Source: Cydia pomonella (taxonomy: Eukaryota; Arthropoda; Insecta; Lepidoptera; Tortricidae). From it: a stretch of 64,000 nucleotides of DNA. Below are positions 11,353-21,049 of the stretch, piece after piece. Made by a program: the position numbers and the translations under genes. Position 1 is the first letter of the stretch. Each line of letters starts with the position of its first letter. The notes beneath the pieces were generated by a model. The model was not told the DNA's origin. It did no database searches and was given only the letters and a program-made list of their open reading frames with translations. The stretch covers positions 7,068,001 to 7,132,000 of the forward strand of contig NC_084716.1 of assembly GCF_033807575.1 (NCBI RefSeq). Direction: 5' to 3'.

Positions 11353-11874
11353 TTATGTGCTGAACATCCTGTCCTTAAAATGCTTCAAATCTAAATGCCG
11401 TTGAATATTCTCTAGAGCCGCCAGATAATTATTGTAATCTCTTTGAAAATCTTCGTCATCCTTCAATTCCTCTATATGACGTGAATCTTCATAGCGAAAC
11501 ATCTTGTCCGGAGTGACACAAGTCCTGCTCCCCAGGTAGTCGCAGTATCGTTTTATCACTATGGAGCTTCTATTTCCAAATTTTTTGTGACAACATGGTT
11601 CTGATGACAGTCCACACTGGAAATACAAACATGCTTATTAGTTAGAAGTGATTAAAATGTGACTGTAGTTGTTACGTACTCACTTTAGCCGGTCCTATGG
11701 CTAAGCGGCAAGAGCCGGACCTGTATCAGCTCAGTCAGCTGTGAAACGGCGTAAAAAAAAAAAACTCACTTGGCTCCACTCACTGAGACATTGCACTGGT
11801 TTCTCTGTTGGTTCAGTCACTACCATGGTTATGGTTATTACTGGAATCGCAATAAGTACTATCAATTCCCGCAT
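11353..11874 (-). CDS. six-cysteine secreted protein, copy B (intact, 2 exons)
   Basis: Exon 1 is 11770-11874 (ATG at 11874, 35 codons) and exon 2 is 11353-11616 (87 codons plus TAA), giving 122 residues with a 153-bp GT-AG intron in phase 0. Residues 1-20 form a signal peptide (LIVLIAIPVITITMVV). The mature N-terminal half has six cysteines, C-x6-C-x6-CC-x15-C-x7-C, the cystine-knot spacing, with the intron directly before the second cysteine. The C-terminal half is charged and cysteine-free, probably helical (EELKDDEDF...YLAALENI). It aligns with copy A (6628) in cysteine spacing, intron position and the helical tail. Cysteine-motif proteins of this kind in polydnaviruses and braconid teratocytes are secreted into the parasitised host and act on haemocytes or gut; assigning this gene to them is inference. 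No frameshift or nonsense codon seen. Confidence 0.75.
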
Positions 11875-11947
11875 TTTTAAATTTAAATATTCCCGAGCGA
11901 TCTTGGCAAGCTTTGAGTCCCGAATGATACCACTACAAAGCTTTAGG

Positions 11948-11956
11948 CTTTATATA
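11948..11956 (-). promoter_or_regulatory. TATA box (TATATAAAG)
   Basis: TATATAAAG on the minus strand, 74 bp upstream of the ATG at 11874, the same octamer context as the box before the 9668 gene. Good spacing for a short 5' UTR. Confidence 0.55.
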
Positions 11957-13330
11957 TCGAATTTTCGATGCCTAAAGTCTAAAAGCTATTCGGGGTTAAA
12001 GTTCCACCTTTTGCCCGAACTGCGACTTTTTTGTCCGTGGCGTAACCCGGCTAGGGTGAAATACCTAGTAGTTGAACCGATTTCAAAGTAAAACGTATTT
12101 AAGGCTACTTTTATTACATATAAATATATTCATTTGTTTAAGTTTAACATAAATAATTGAATATTTATATTTTTATAAGTTTTTTAAGATGGACTATAAA
12201 AGGAGCAGTAGTTGAACCAATTAAATATATGGCAAAAGGCACAGCAAAAATTTTCAAAATTTTATTGAAATATCATAAGAACTATAACAGATTATTGAAT
12301 AATATTAAAAATAATACTATAAATTTTTGATATGTTCATTTAAAAATAAAAAATATTGGTATTAAATTTTTTTATTACATTTTTTATGATTGACAAAGTA
12401 AAATAAATCAGATGAAATTTTTAATTATAAATTGAAAAAAATCACTATTTAAAACGTTCAATAATTTCTAACTATACACTAGTTGTAGACTATAAACTTT
12501 ATTTAATTTGCAGTAATTAATACTAATCACAATGAGTACCGCTTTGAAAATTAGGAGGTATAGTTAGACGTTAAAATTTAATATAAAAATTATATTTTAT
12601 GGCTTTGCAAAAAATATGTAATATTAAGAAAAAACTATTTCATTAGGTGGTATGTACGATTTTTTTTTCACAATTTGATAATATATCATTCTTTTTACCA
12701 ATTGTTTGGTTTGCGGTTTAGTACCTTTTTCATGAAAAAAGTAGCATCTATCGTCTGTTTTCGACATGTCAACTTTTAGGTTAACAAAAATATATTTGTT
12801 TTGATTTATAATTTAAAAAACTTATAGAAATCGATTATTGAACTATTATAAATAATTAAATATACAGATATTACTTATAATAAATATTTAGATTATATAT
12901 AAGAACAATTCTAAACATCTGTTCAAGTACTGGGTCCATTTTTATTGGTGTTCACTACTGGCTACCTTACCTTACGCCTTTGCCAATGTCAACTTCTAGA
13001 GAATTCTCCAATGTCAGACAATAACCTACCAGACTGACTAATGGTTCTCAATGTTTGGCCCAAACAATTTATAATATTAATGTGTTTATTTCAACTATAA
13101 GATTCTGTTTCATGATAATTGAATAATGATTCTCAACGAGAACTAATCTAAAATGAACACGGCTGACTCTGAGGTCATTTTTTTGCATGATAACCCAAGT
13201 GACTAGCATCGACCGTTGTTACATCAGCAACAGATCCATCGTCGCATAGATGCTATTATGTGATGACAAGAGCTTACTTACTTATCAAAATTATTGTTTC
13301 TAAAATATTATCTATTATTAGTTATAACAT
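11957..13330. other. very AT-rich region, no gene seen
   Basis: Long A/T runs and stops in all frames. No domain, no TIRs found. Confidence 0.45.
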
Positions 13331-13335
13331 CGAGG

Positions 13336-13336
<1 letters not shown>

Positions 13337-13368
<32 letters not shown>

Positions 13369-13374
13369 TATATA
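13337..13374. repeat. (TA)n microsatellite
   Basis: An alternating TA run directly to the left of the large palindrome. Confidence 0.8.
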
Positions 13375-13398
13375 TCCCCTTAATGGTTTCTAATAAAA

Positions 13399-14195
13399 TA
13401 GTCCTTTCGCCACAATAGAGGTTTGTATTCAAAATTTCAAAATATATGTCGAAAGGAAGTTAAGGCTTATATTTACGTATTTTGATATGAGGAATCCAAA
13501 TCTGGCATTTATTTTTATCGAGCATGGTCGAGTAATTTTTTATTAACAATTTAAATGTTTAAATCGCGATATCTCGTAAATTACAATTGTTAACTATTTT
13601 TTTTTTTCACTTTTGGATTTGTCATTCAATACGGAACGAAAAATCTCTCTGTCATTTTTTTTAATTCCGAATAGTTTAAAAGATATTTAATTATTTAGTT
13701 TATAAAAATCAGCGAGAGACCGAAATACGTGAGTAGCGCGCGCAGCGTCACACGTACATGAACGCACACATGAGTACAGTCTCTTCAGTTGCGTGTTAGT
13801 AAGAGACAACGTGAGGAAGTAGATGTGTGCGTTCATGTACGTGTGACGCTGCGCGCGCTACTCACGTATTTCGGTCTCTCGCTGATTTTTATAAACTAAA
13901 TAATTAAATATCTTTTAAACTATTCGGAATTTAAAAAAATGACAGAGAGATTTTTCGTTCCGTATTGAATGACGAATCCAAAAGTGAAAAAAAAAAATAG
14001 TTAACAATTGTAATTTACGAGATATCGCGATTTAAACATTTAAATTGTTAATAAAAAATTACTCGACCATGCTCGATAAAAATAAATGCCAGATTTGGAT
14101 TCCTCATATCAAAATACGTAAATATAAGCCTTAACTTCCTTTCGACATGTATTTTGAAATTTTGAATTCAAACCTCTATTGTGGCGAAAGGACTA
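13399..14195. mobile_element. near-perfect palindrome, 373-bp arms
   Basis: Left arm 13399-13771 and right arm 13823-14195 are equal in length and almost perfectly complementary, with a 51-base loop (13772-13822). Outer ends are TAGTCCTTTCGCC and its complement. The inner arms include a GC-rich stretch (gtagcgcgcgcagcg) unlike the AT-rich surroundings. It has no coding potential. It is best read as a foldback-type element or recent inverted duplication; no clear target-site duplication was found beyond A-rich flanks. Confidence 0.8.
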
Positions 14196-14199
14196 AAAG

Positions 14200-14510
14200 A
14201 GAAAAAATATTTCTTAAGATAAATTTATAAAAACTTCTGATCATTACTAACTTCTATGCCCTACTGAGTAGATAACGAATGTCGGTTTTGTGTTTAGCAA
14301 CCTTTAATCTCTTGGGTGGAGTTTATTTTATTGATTAAAACTTGTCCACATTTGATTGGTAGTGAACTGTATCAACTGTGGGTGGTACTTTTTGCAGTAA
14401 AAAAGTTCCGTTAAGTGTCAAAATATTACATTGTCCTTATAATTTGCATAAACAAAGACCAGTACCCATTTAAACTATTTTTTTCTCTCTCAAACATTTT
14501 CTTCTCTCTC
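14200..14510. other. spacer, no gene seen
   Basis: No recognised content between the palindrome and the exon-like fragment. Confidence 0.4.
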
Positions 14511-14519
14511 GGCAAGGCG

Positions 14520-14620
14520 GTGGCACAATAATTTGGCCAGGATCCCCTGCATTGATTTTCTCCGCTGACTATTTCTATTCTGATAATATAGTTGTCGATA
14601 GGCAATACGATGTCATACAG
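14520..14620 (+). pseudogene. possible carboxylesterase-like exon fragment
   Basis: Preceded by a pyrimidine-rich tract and an AG, and ending in catacag/GTGAGC, this looks like an internal exon. Its reading contains GGGTIIWPG followed by DYFYSDNIVV, reminiscent of the oxyanion-hole loop of carboxylesterases (HGGGF..G, then a 'dvVVV' strand). The His of that motif and everything downstream are missing. The link to the family is weak; it may be chance. Confidence 0.25.
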
Positions 14621-14769
14621 GTGAGCACCTACTACTTCTCTGAAATGAAATCCAAAAATTTTTTTTTCTTCTCTAGCAATAATCGCAGTTATTGTCGCAA
14701 TAACTTACTCGTGAGGCACTTTTTGAAACACATAGACACAGCCATTTTCCATAGGGCGTCGGCTTAGCT

Positions 14770-15640
14770 TAGCAAGTACGTTGTTGATCTGTAGAATATA
14801 CGTCGTTCGAAGTTTTTCTTTAAGAGGCAGAATTCCCTTATAAATAACAAACTGAAGAGGAGGTGTGACACAGGTTCATAATAAAAATTCACTAGAAAAT
14901 TCAAAATAACTAAACATACGCAATGTTTGGCTCAAATCCAAAAACGCAATCAAAATCGATAGTTTATAGTCCGCACCAACGCATGTATGTACAAATAGCA
15001 AATAAAGGGCATTCTGACCTTCAGCTACCGCCAGAGGACCCTAGTGTATTCACCTAGTCTTACTGCGCACTTGTCGATCTAGGGATAGGTCATATTGACG
15101 TCAGTCACCTTTATCGGCAAACAATTGTAGCTCGTAGGTTCATTGCTCGTTGAGATAGATCAGTTATACACATTTTTATGCTGTCACTAAGGCGAATCAA
15201 ACAAGACAGTTACGAACAAGTCAGTGATCTGACGGCCTAACGCACGTGTATTATGTCACGTGTAGTAACCTTGGCTTACTAAGGGTTTGAAATGAATAGA
15301 TTGTAAACTTGTTATACAATTGTTATTATTGTTTGTGTAATCAGTGCAGTAGGTCTTTTGATCCCGGACAAAGTATGTCTAAAAACATTCAGTAAGCTTG
15401 ACACTACGACGTTGAGTATCATGTAGGAGTTTCAACAATGCTTAACATCGTATTTTATCTGTGAAAATATGTTTACACGGGCACTCCGTGATCTGTGCCC
15501 AGCTGTTACATATTATTCGTGTGCAATTTTGTCTGTCTGAACGTTCTATTTCCGGATCGCATTTTGGGAGTCAGCTCGATCAACAAAATTCTAAAACAGC
15601 CAGTAACGATCTGCATTTAGTGAGTCGTGGACGTATTAAA
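14770..15640. other. spacer upstream of the ankyrin genes
   Basis: No domain recognised. It contains small open frames only (for example 15461-15643) and may hold the former promoter and 5' UTR of the first ankyrin gene. Confidence 0.4.
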
Positions 15641-15645
15641 TAAAA

Positions 15646-15960
15646 ATGAAAGGCGATGTGAGAACTATCAGTGATGAAAGTTATACGACTCTGCTTATTT
15701 GTAAATCCTTTATTGAACCTGATCATACTAAAAACTCAGAATTACCAACTTGCGAAGTGGCTTTGCAGACAATCCGGTATCCAGAAAGAAGCAGTTAACT
15801 TCAATTATGAAACAGCTAACAGAATAGCTTTCAAGGCGCAGTATCTTAGGATAATTCAGCTCCTAAGACTCAATGACGCAGCGTATGTAAATCCTATGAC
15901 TGATAGATTATTTGATGACAGCTCGTATGCTTCAGTTAGCAACAGTGAATCACACTATAG
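15646..15960 (+). pseudogene. ankyrin-repeat gene remnant 1 (vankyrin-like)
   Basis: The ATG at 15646 starts a frame (MKGDVRTISDESYTTLL) that corresponds to the N-terminal block of the second copy. About 75 bases further the homology jumps to another frame with the last ankyrin repeat: LAKWLCRQSGIQKEAVNF, then IAFKAQYLRIIQLLR, and a short hydrophilic C-terminal tail. The central repeats are deleted and the two parts are out of frame, so it is dead. The signature 'LA.WLCQQP.I...A.N' is what I know from the IkB-like ankyrin proteins of bracoviruses, which lack the phosphorylation and degradation regions of host IkB and bind NF-kB factors in host cells. Family ankyrin: firm; viral origin: inference. 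Confidence 0.65.
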
Positions 15961-16137
15961 TCTCAAACTCAGAAACTATAATCAATTTATAGTAAAAATT
16001 GTTATTGTGTGTTATCGCTTTAAACTTTAGCCTTCTCTGAGAGACTATATCTAATTGGGTTCTCAATGTATTTCAATAGCGCGCATTTGATTAAGCAGTC
16101 AGTCATACAATTTAACTTACATCGGACCTACGTCGTA

Positions 16138-16593
16138 TTTTTTTTAGACTATGACTCTGCTCCATGACGATCTCGATGATGGGAATGTATTTCACTATCT
16201 CTGTCGTTATGGAACCGTCGAGAGCTTGCAGTCATTCAAGATACTCATCAGAGCATTCAACAGTTACTTGCTGCAAGAGTTTGACTCTTCTGGACAGCAA
16301 TGTATCCATATTGCAGAAGCACAACTGCAGGCCTAGCAATCTTCGAACTTTTAATTAACTGGGGTGCTGACATCAACATCCAGGACAAAATTCGAGGTGA
16401 TACTCCACTTCACATAGCGGTTTGCTCGAGGAACTACGTGTTAGTCACTTGGATCTGCCAGCAACCTGCCGTAAAAATAGACGCGCGTAACTTTGAAATG
16501 AAGACTCCATGGCATATCGCGTTTGACCAGGCTGATTGGTCGCTCATGTGGATGTTACAATTTCACAGAGTGTCAAGTAGGCAACAAAACTGA
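16138..16593 (+). pseudogene. ankyrin-repeat gene remnant 2 (vankyrin-like, frameshifted)
   Basis: A T-rich tract and tag at 16138-16147 look like a splice acceptor. The reading begins MTLLHDDLDDGNVFHYLCR (16151), continues with CIHIAEAQ, and then shifts frame at about 16320-16336. The second frame gives FELLINWGADINIQD, GDTPLHIAVCSRNYVL, TWICQQP and KTPWHIAFDQADW, clear ankyrin repeats (TPLHIA core) to a TGA at 16591. The single frameshift and missing N-terminus mark it as a pseudogene. The order FHYLCR - CIHIA - ADIN.QD - DTPLHIAV - W.CQQP is the layout of bracovirus ankyrin (IkB-like) proteins as I remember them. It lies 180 bp after remnant 1 in the same direction, consistent with the tandem ank families on viral segments. 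Confidence 0.7.
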
Positions 16594-17440
16594 AGAGTGG
16601 TATTAAGTTCTTTGAATAAAGTTATGTAATAATTTGTGGTGATAGATTGATATCTATTAGGTTAAGTATGTATTTTTCTAGCTTATATTTTATTGTGATT
16701 AAGCCTAGTACTATTTAAAGTTTAGTTTACTTTGTAAGTCAAAATGAGAGCCACGTGGAAAGTTCAAAAGTTATTTTTTTATATTTTGTAGCTGTAGAAT
16801 TAGTAATAATTAGGAAACTTAGGATTAAAAAACTGTACTGTTTGAATAAATTTTGTTAACAACTTTTTACATCATTAAATATTACAAAAATTAACACTGT
16901 GACTTTAAATGCTATCTTTGGCTCGTGAGTTTGTATTAGGAATGCATTGAGAAATTAATAATGTAATGATAAATGTGGTTTTGAGAAACGATATCGATAA
17001 ATTTTCCTTTTTTTTGCTGAGTTATATAGTTATATTAACTGGTTGGACCTCGATTTCTTGGATAATTAGCATGGTAATTTATTTATTCAAATCCATCCTG
17101 AGTTGAAAGAAGTTCATGTTGGACTACAATGGTAAACAAACCAATATAAGTTTATAGGAAACAAAAAAGAAGTTTACCTAGAGACTCATAGACTCTATTT
17201 TATTCATTATTTTTGTTCAGTATTTAAAAAGCTTAAGCAATCAACATAAATTGATGCATAGATCTTTCAAAATCCATTCTTAATCAGCAATTGATACACT
17301 CCTCAAATTCAACCCTTAATCCCTGACTTTTTAATAATTAATATTAAAAGCCATAGCTTCTTAATAATGAACCAGTTCTATAGTCAACGTGGCTTTCTCG
17401 TAATTTTTCTAAGTCCTAACTTTTGACTTCGGAGCTCTTC
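16594..17440. other. AT-rich spacer, no gene seen
   Basis: Several aataaa-like signals just after the ankyrin remnant (16616-16621, about 16845). Otherwise no recognisable content. The right limit of the virus-like block may be here or beyond the mobile elements at 17.4-20.3 kb. Confidence 0.4.
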
Positions 17441-17448
17441 CTGTTTCG

Positions 17449-18040
17449 TTGCAAAAAAATCGGGAAAACATTATTTTGCTAAGTGATGTTTTTTTTTACA
17501 TTATTAGAAAGAGGACAGAAAAAAATCCCCGGGTAATAATAATTGTCCATCCTGATTCAGAAAATGGGTTTATTTCCAATGCCTTATTGACGATTAGCAC
17601 TAAATCTATGGATGCAGATTACCGCCATGACATGAACTCCACAAATTTTAATGAGTGGTTGCTGGAAAAAATAATGGCAAATTTAGCCTTCTGTAATTGT
17701 GGTTAACAATGCTAGTTACCACACTGTTCAAATAAACAAGCGGCCTAACACTATACGCAAGGCACACATACAAGCTTGGTTTTGTGCCAATTTTGTGAAG
17801 ATTGATGAAAAATTTTGCTTTTAGTTGACAAGTACAAAACAGAGCCAATTTTATGAGGCAGAGGAAATTCTTATAGCTTGAGCCACTTCCGCCTTATCAC
17901 TACGATCTGAATCCGATAGGGCTAATTTGGTGTACGGTAAAAAGAAAAGTGGGTAATATAGGAAAATCACCAACTGAATTGGAGCAACTTATAAAATAAT
18001 CCTGTGATAGTATCACTTCAGCTAAGTGGAACAAAATGAC
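17449..18040 (+). pseudogene. Tc1/IS630-like DDE transposase fragment
   Basis: The reading contains VIIIVHPDSENGFISNALL, then DYRHDMNSTNFNEWL, NASYHTVQINKRP-like residues around 17710-17745 and NPIGLIW near 17913. These are the DDE blocks of the superfamily: the 'vvDNAsYH' block and the 'LNPIElIW' block, whose catalytic acidic residue is replaced by Gly here. Frames change at least twice after 17706. The N-terminal DNA-binding helices are missing. Dead element. Confidence 0.7.
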
Positions 18041-18159
18041 CGAATGTAGAAAACAAATATCCTTTTGATGAATGAACTTATTTATAACAGATTTTAAATT
18101 ATTACTGCATGAATTATTTTTACTTTTTAATCTTAATCAATATGTCATTTGTAATAGGT

Positions 18160-18374
18160 ATTGTGCAGTGAGTCCGCGCCAGCCACCATAACATGCACGT
18201 ACCGACGCGTACGCGGAGTATCCGTGTCATCTCGCGCCCCGTACGAAATTTAAATTAATTTTATTCTGGTGTGCGTGGACACCTATTTTTTAACACGTTC
18301 AATGTCAAGAACGCCCCTAGGGAGTTCTAAGTAACTTTGCTCACATGTCACCCGACTCCCGAGGGGAGTTCGTA
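18160..18374. repeat. GC-rich repeat-like stretch
   Basis: Contains ccctagggag and ctcccgaggggag, short self-complementary motifs in an otherwise AT-rich area. Probably a short repeat that interrupts the LINE copy to its right. Unclassified. Confidence 0.3.
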
Positions 18375-18623
18375 CTATATAATAAAATTATAGATAGCCA
18401 AAGGCAATGTTATAGTACCAGAGTCCTGAAAATCTCTCGCGTTCCTAATGATAAATCCTAACCTCTTATAGCAATCACGAGCTAGCGATATCATGTGTTC
18501 ATGAAAGTTGAGGTGGGTGTCAAGAATGATTCCAAGATCCCGAATAGTGTTGACCCGGGATAATGGTTCCGATCCTAGATGATACTCATAGTAGAGTGGA
18601 TGACGGGCCCTACTGAAAGTCAT
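18375..18623 (-). pseudogene. LINE reverse transcriptase fragment, inverted copy 2
   Basis: Minus-strand frame with VNTIRDLGIILDTHLNFHEH and YKRLGFIIRNARDFQDSGTI, the same LINE as 4395-5015 but in opposite orientation and keeping the 141 bp (18472-18612) missing there. It is cut off after the 'DSGTI' block. A (TA)n run and the hAT fragment adjoin it in the same order as in copy 1. Confidence 0.7.
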
Positions 18624-18654
18624 GACGGCACACTTTATATATATATATATATAT

Positions 18655-18945
18655 ATATTAATTTTTCAATGCTCCTAATTCTTATATTAATAAAAAAATC
18701 GAAAAAAATCCAACGTAGGGGCATAGCTGTGGTTAATATACAACAAATGGTGTCAAAATATTTTCAATAATGTTAATATCCAGAGACGAAAATGAACTTT
18801 GTCTACGATGTCCTCAAATTAATTTTGTCGCAATAAACGCAATTGACTTACAACTAAATTGGCTATGGCTTCACCATTTACTTTTTATAAGATTTTTGCA
18901 ACATAGTAGGCAACTTCTTTGAGCCGAATTCCGGTTTAGGTATAG
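18655..18945 (-). pseudogene. hAT fragment, inverted copy 2
   Basis: Reverse complement of about 4089-4378, with scattered substitutions. It carries the LEKVNGEAIAN-encoding part of the transposase. Its LINE junction is the same as in copy 1, so the two copies come from one composite unit. Confidence 0.65.
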
Positions 18946-18947
18946 TT

Positions 18948-20317
18948 GTGTCAGTAGTACTAATATCTAAAATCACCCCTAAAGATTTATTTTATTGTTT
19001 TAGGGATGTTGACGTAGATGACTCGTCGAGCGACGAAGAAGCAGAAATGCTTGCAGAGAGGGGAAGGGGCGCCGCGAGACGAGACCCAGTGACGAACGAC
19101 AGCGCGGAATGGACTCTGCATCAACCTCGTAACGTCGCGAACAAGCCATTGTTTACTGGTACAGAAGAGTTACGGGTGTCTGAAGGATGCACTACTCCGT
19201 ACGATTTTTTTCAAAGAACTCTTCACTGTAGTTTTTAGAAGGAATAATTACGGCCATAAACTTGTTTGCCACAAATCTTATTAGCAATAACTGCTTTGCT
19301 AATGGTCGCATTCACGCGTGGAAACCTTTGACGGTCGCGGAGTTTCTCATATTTCTGGGAATTTTGTTCCATATGGGAAACATAAAATTAAACCGATACT
19401 CCGATTACTGGAGACGACATCGCTTATACAATTTGTTTACGAAAGATTACATGTCTTGTAACAGATTTTTACTTATATTTAGATGTTTGAAGTTTGGAGA
19501 AGATAATTTAGACTCATTGTTTAAGTATTTTAATGAAAAAATGACTGATTTGTATAGTCCTTGGGAAAATTTATCCATTGACAAATCGATGATTCTATCA
19601 AGAGGCCGAAGTTGGATTAGGCAATATATGCAGGGAAAACGCCACAAATACGGCATAAAATTATACGTATTGGCAACTCCCGCTGGTACTGCACTCCAAG
19701 TACATATGTACAGGGGTAAGCGAGACGCAGAAGTCGGAGGGCAAGGTCACACAGATAAGGTAGTGTCAAAACTTTTAAAAGAGCACTTGAATTCTGGTCG
19801 TCATATATTTATGGATCATTTTTATAATAGTGTAGGACTCGCAAAGTTCCTGTTGCAAAATAACACTAATTGCACAGGAACTTTGCGTTCCCAAAGAAAA
19901 AATAATCCCAAAGATGTTTGCACACATAAATTGCAAAAAGGTGGCAGCATTTATAGGTACGATAGAGAGGGTATATGTGTGTGCAAATGGCACGACAAAC
20001 GTGACGTCCTGACTATCAGCACCAAACTGTCCCCAGAGCTAAAACCATTCACAAACAAAAGGGGACAGATAACATTAAAAATCTGTTGCGCGGCGTTTTC
20101 ACGCTGTAAGTGTATCCCTGCACCCATATATTGGGTGCGTCATCAATTTTTAAAACAAGACCTTTGGCCGAAGAAGCACACACCATCACCACCTCGACGG
20201 CAGGGTTGGAGCCATAGCCGTTGGCCGGCGTCGCCCCTGCTCCTTTTCAGCGCAGACGAATGTCACCCACCTGCTGCGGACCCTCGACCAGCTAGGGCAA
20301 ATTTAGACGGGCCTTGA
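18948..20317 (+). pseudogene. piggyBac-family transposase, broken
   Basis: An acidic N-terminal piece (DVDVDDSSSDEEAEM...) at 18948-19238 is followed after a frame break by a long frame at 19262-20317. The catalytic domain is clear: LTVAEFLIFLGILFHMG, then SIDKSMILSRGRSW.RQYM.GKRHKYGIKLYVL (first Asp), and HIFMDHFYNSVGLAKFLL (second Asp). The frame runs on through KWHDKRDVLTIST and KPFTNKRGQ, but the expected GGVDxxDQ block with the third catalytic Asp and the C-terminal Cys-rich domain are absent; from about 20085 the frame reads unrelated proline- and arginine-rich sequence. Thus it is truncated or recombined and inactive. TIRs and TTAA sites were not located. Confidence 0.85.
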
Positions 20318-20637
20318 CCACCCACGACCCCAATTTAAAATATACTTTTTTTTTATAAATATTTTATTTGTTGTCGAATTGGTGGTATTTTATTTACTAC
20401 CCCTACCAACGTCAAGACATAACTCAAGAGATAAGTTACAATGGAATCACTGACCAAATGGAAAGTTTCATCATTAGTGTGCGTGATGGTAAGCTAAGGT
20501 TCTGATGAATCCTTAGGAGTGGTATCAGGCACAGAGTATTTGGAAATATATATTTTGATTATTCTGAGTAATGTTGCAGTGGTGTCGAAAAGATATAAAT
20601 GTCAATAATAATTAAATAAAGCTATTGCGTACACACC
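20318..20637. other. spacer with a possible first exon
   Basis: An ATG at about 20441 opens a short basic-hydrophobic reading that meets a GTAAGC donor near 20490. It could be a leftover first exon, but no partner exon was found. Confidence 0.25.
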
Positions 20638-21045
20638 ACAGAACCGGCGACGTGCTTTAAATTTGGAAAGGGGAGGTGTCAGGTCAATGGAAGCATTAAA
20701 AAATTTGACGAATATATGAGGCTAGCTAAGAATCAGAATAGAACAAATTTTGAAGAACGGAAGACAACAAGCCCAATGGCTTTTATTTCGGGTTTCTGTG
20801 TAACACAGCCGAAGTTAGAGGACGTACAGTTATCCGAAACACATCTCGTCTATTTTCCGACTCTCTATCTTTATGTCTGTAGTCTGTATTTTTTAGTTGT
20901 GCGCGTTGATAGTTAGCATTAAGTTTGTCAAATGTAGTAATAAATGTGATTGGTTTCCTGTATTGCGTTCAGTGCAAGTGGGATTATTATCAAATTGGAA
21001 TACATATGTGCTTTAGCTAAAAAATAGTTAAAAAAATAAAGTGCT
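20638..21045 (+). pseudogene. six-cysteine secreted gene, copy C (3' part only)
   Basis: Homologous to the second exon and 3' UTR of copy A (6822-7300) in the same orientation. It keeps only the last two cysteines of the knot (TC-x7-C), the FDEYxRLAKNxN.TNFEE segment, the PKLEDVQ block and the C-terminal hydrophobic stretch (LYVCSLYFLVV), and similarity continues to a polyadenylation signal at about 21036. The signal-peptide exon and first cysteines are missing. Synonymous and conservative differences from copy A suggest both were once under protein-level selection. Confidence 0.6.
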
Positions 21046-21049
21046 TTCA

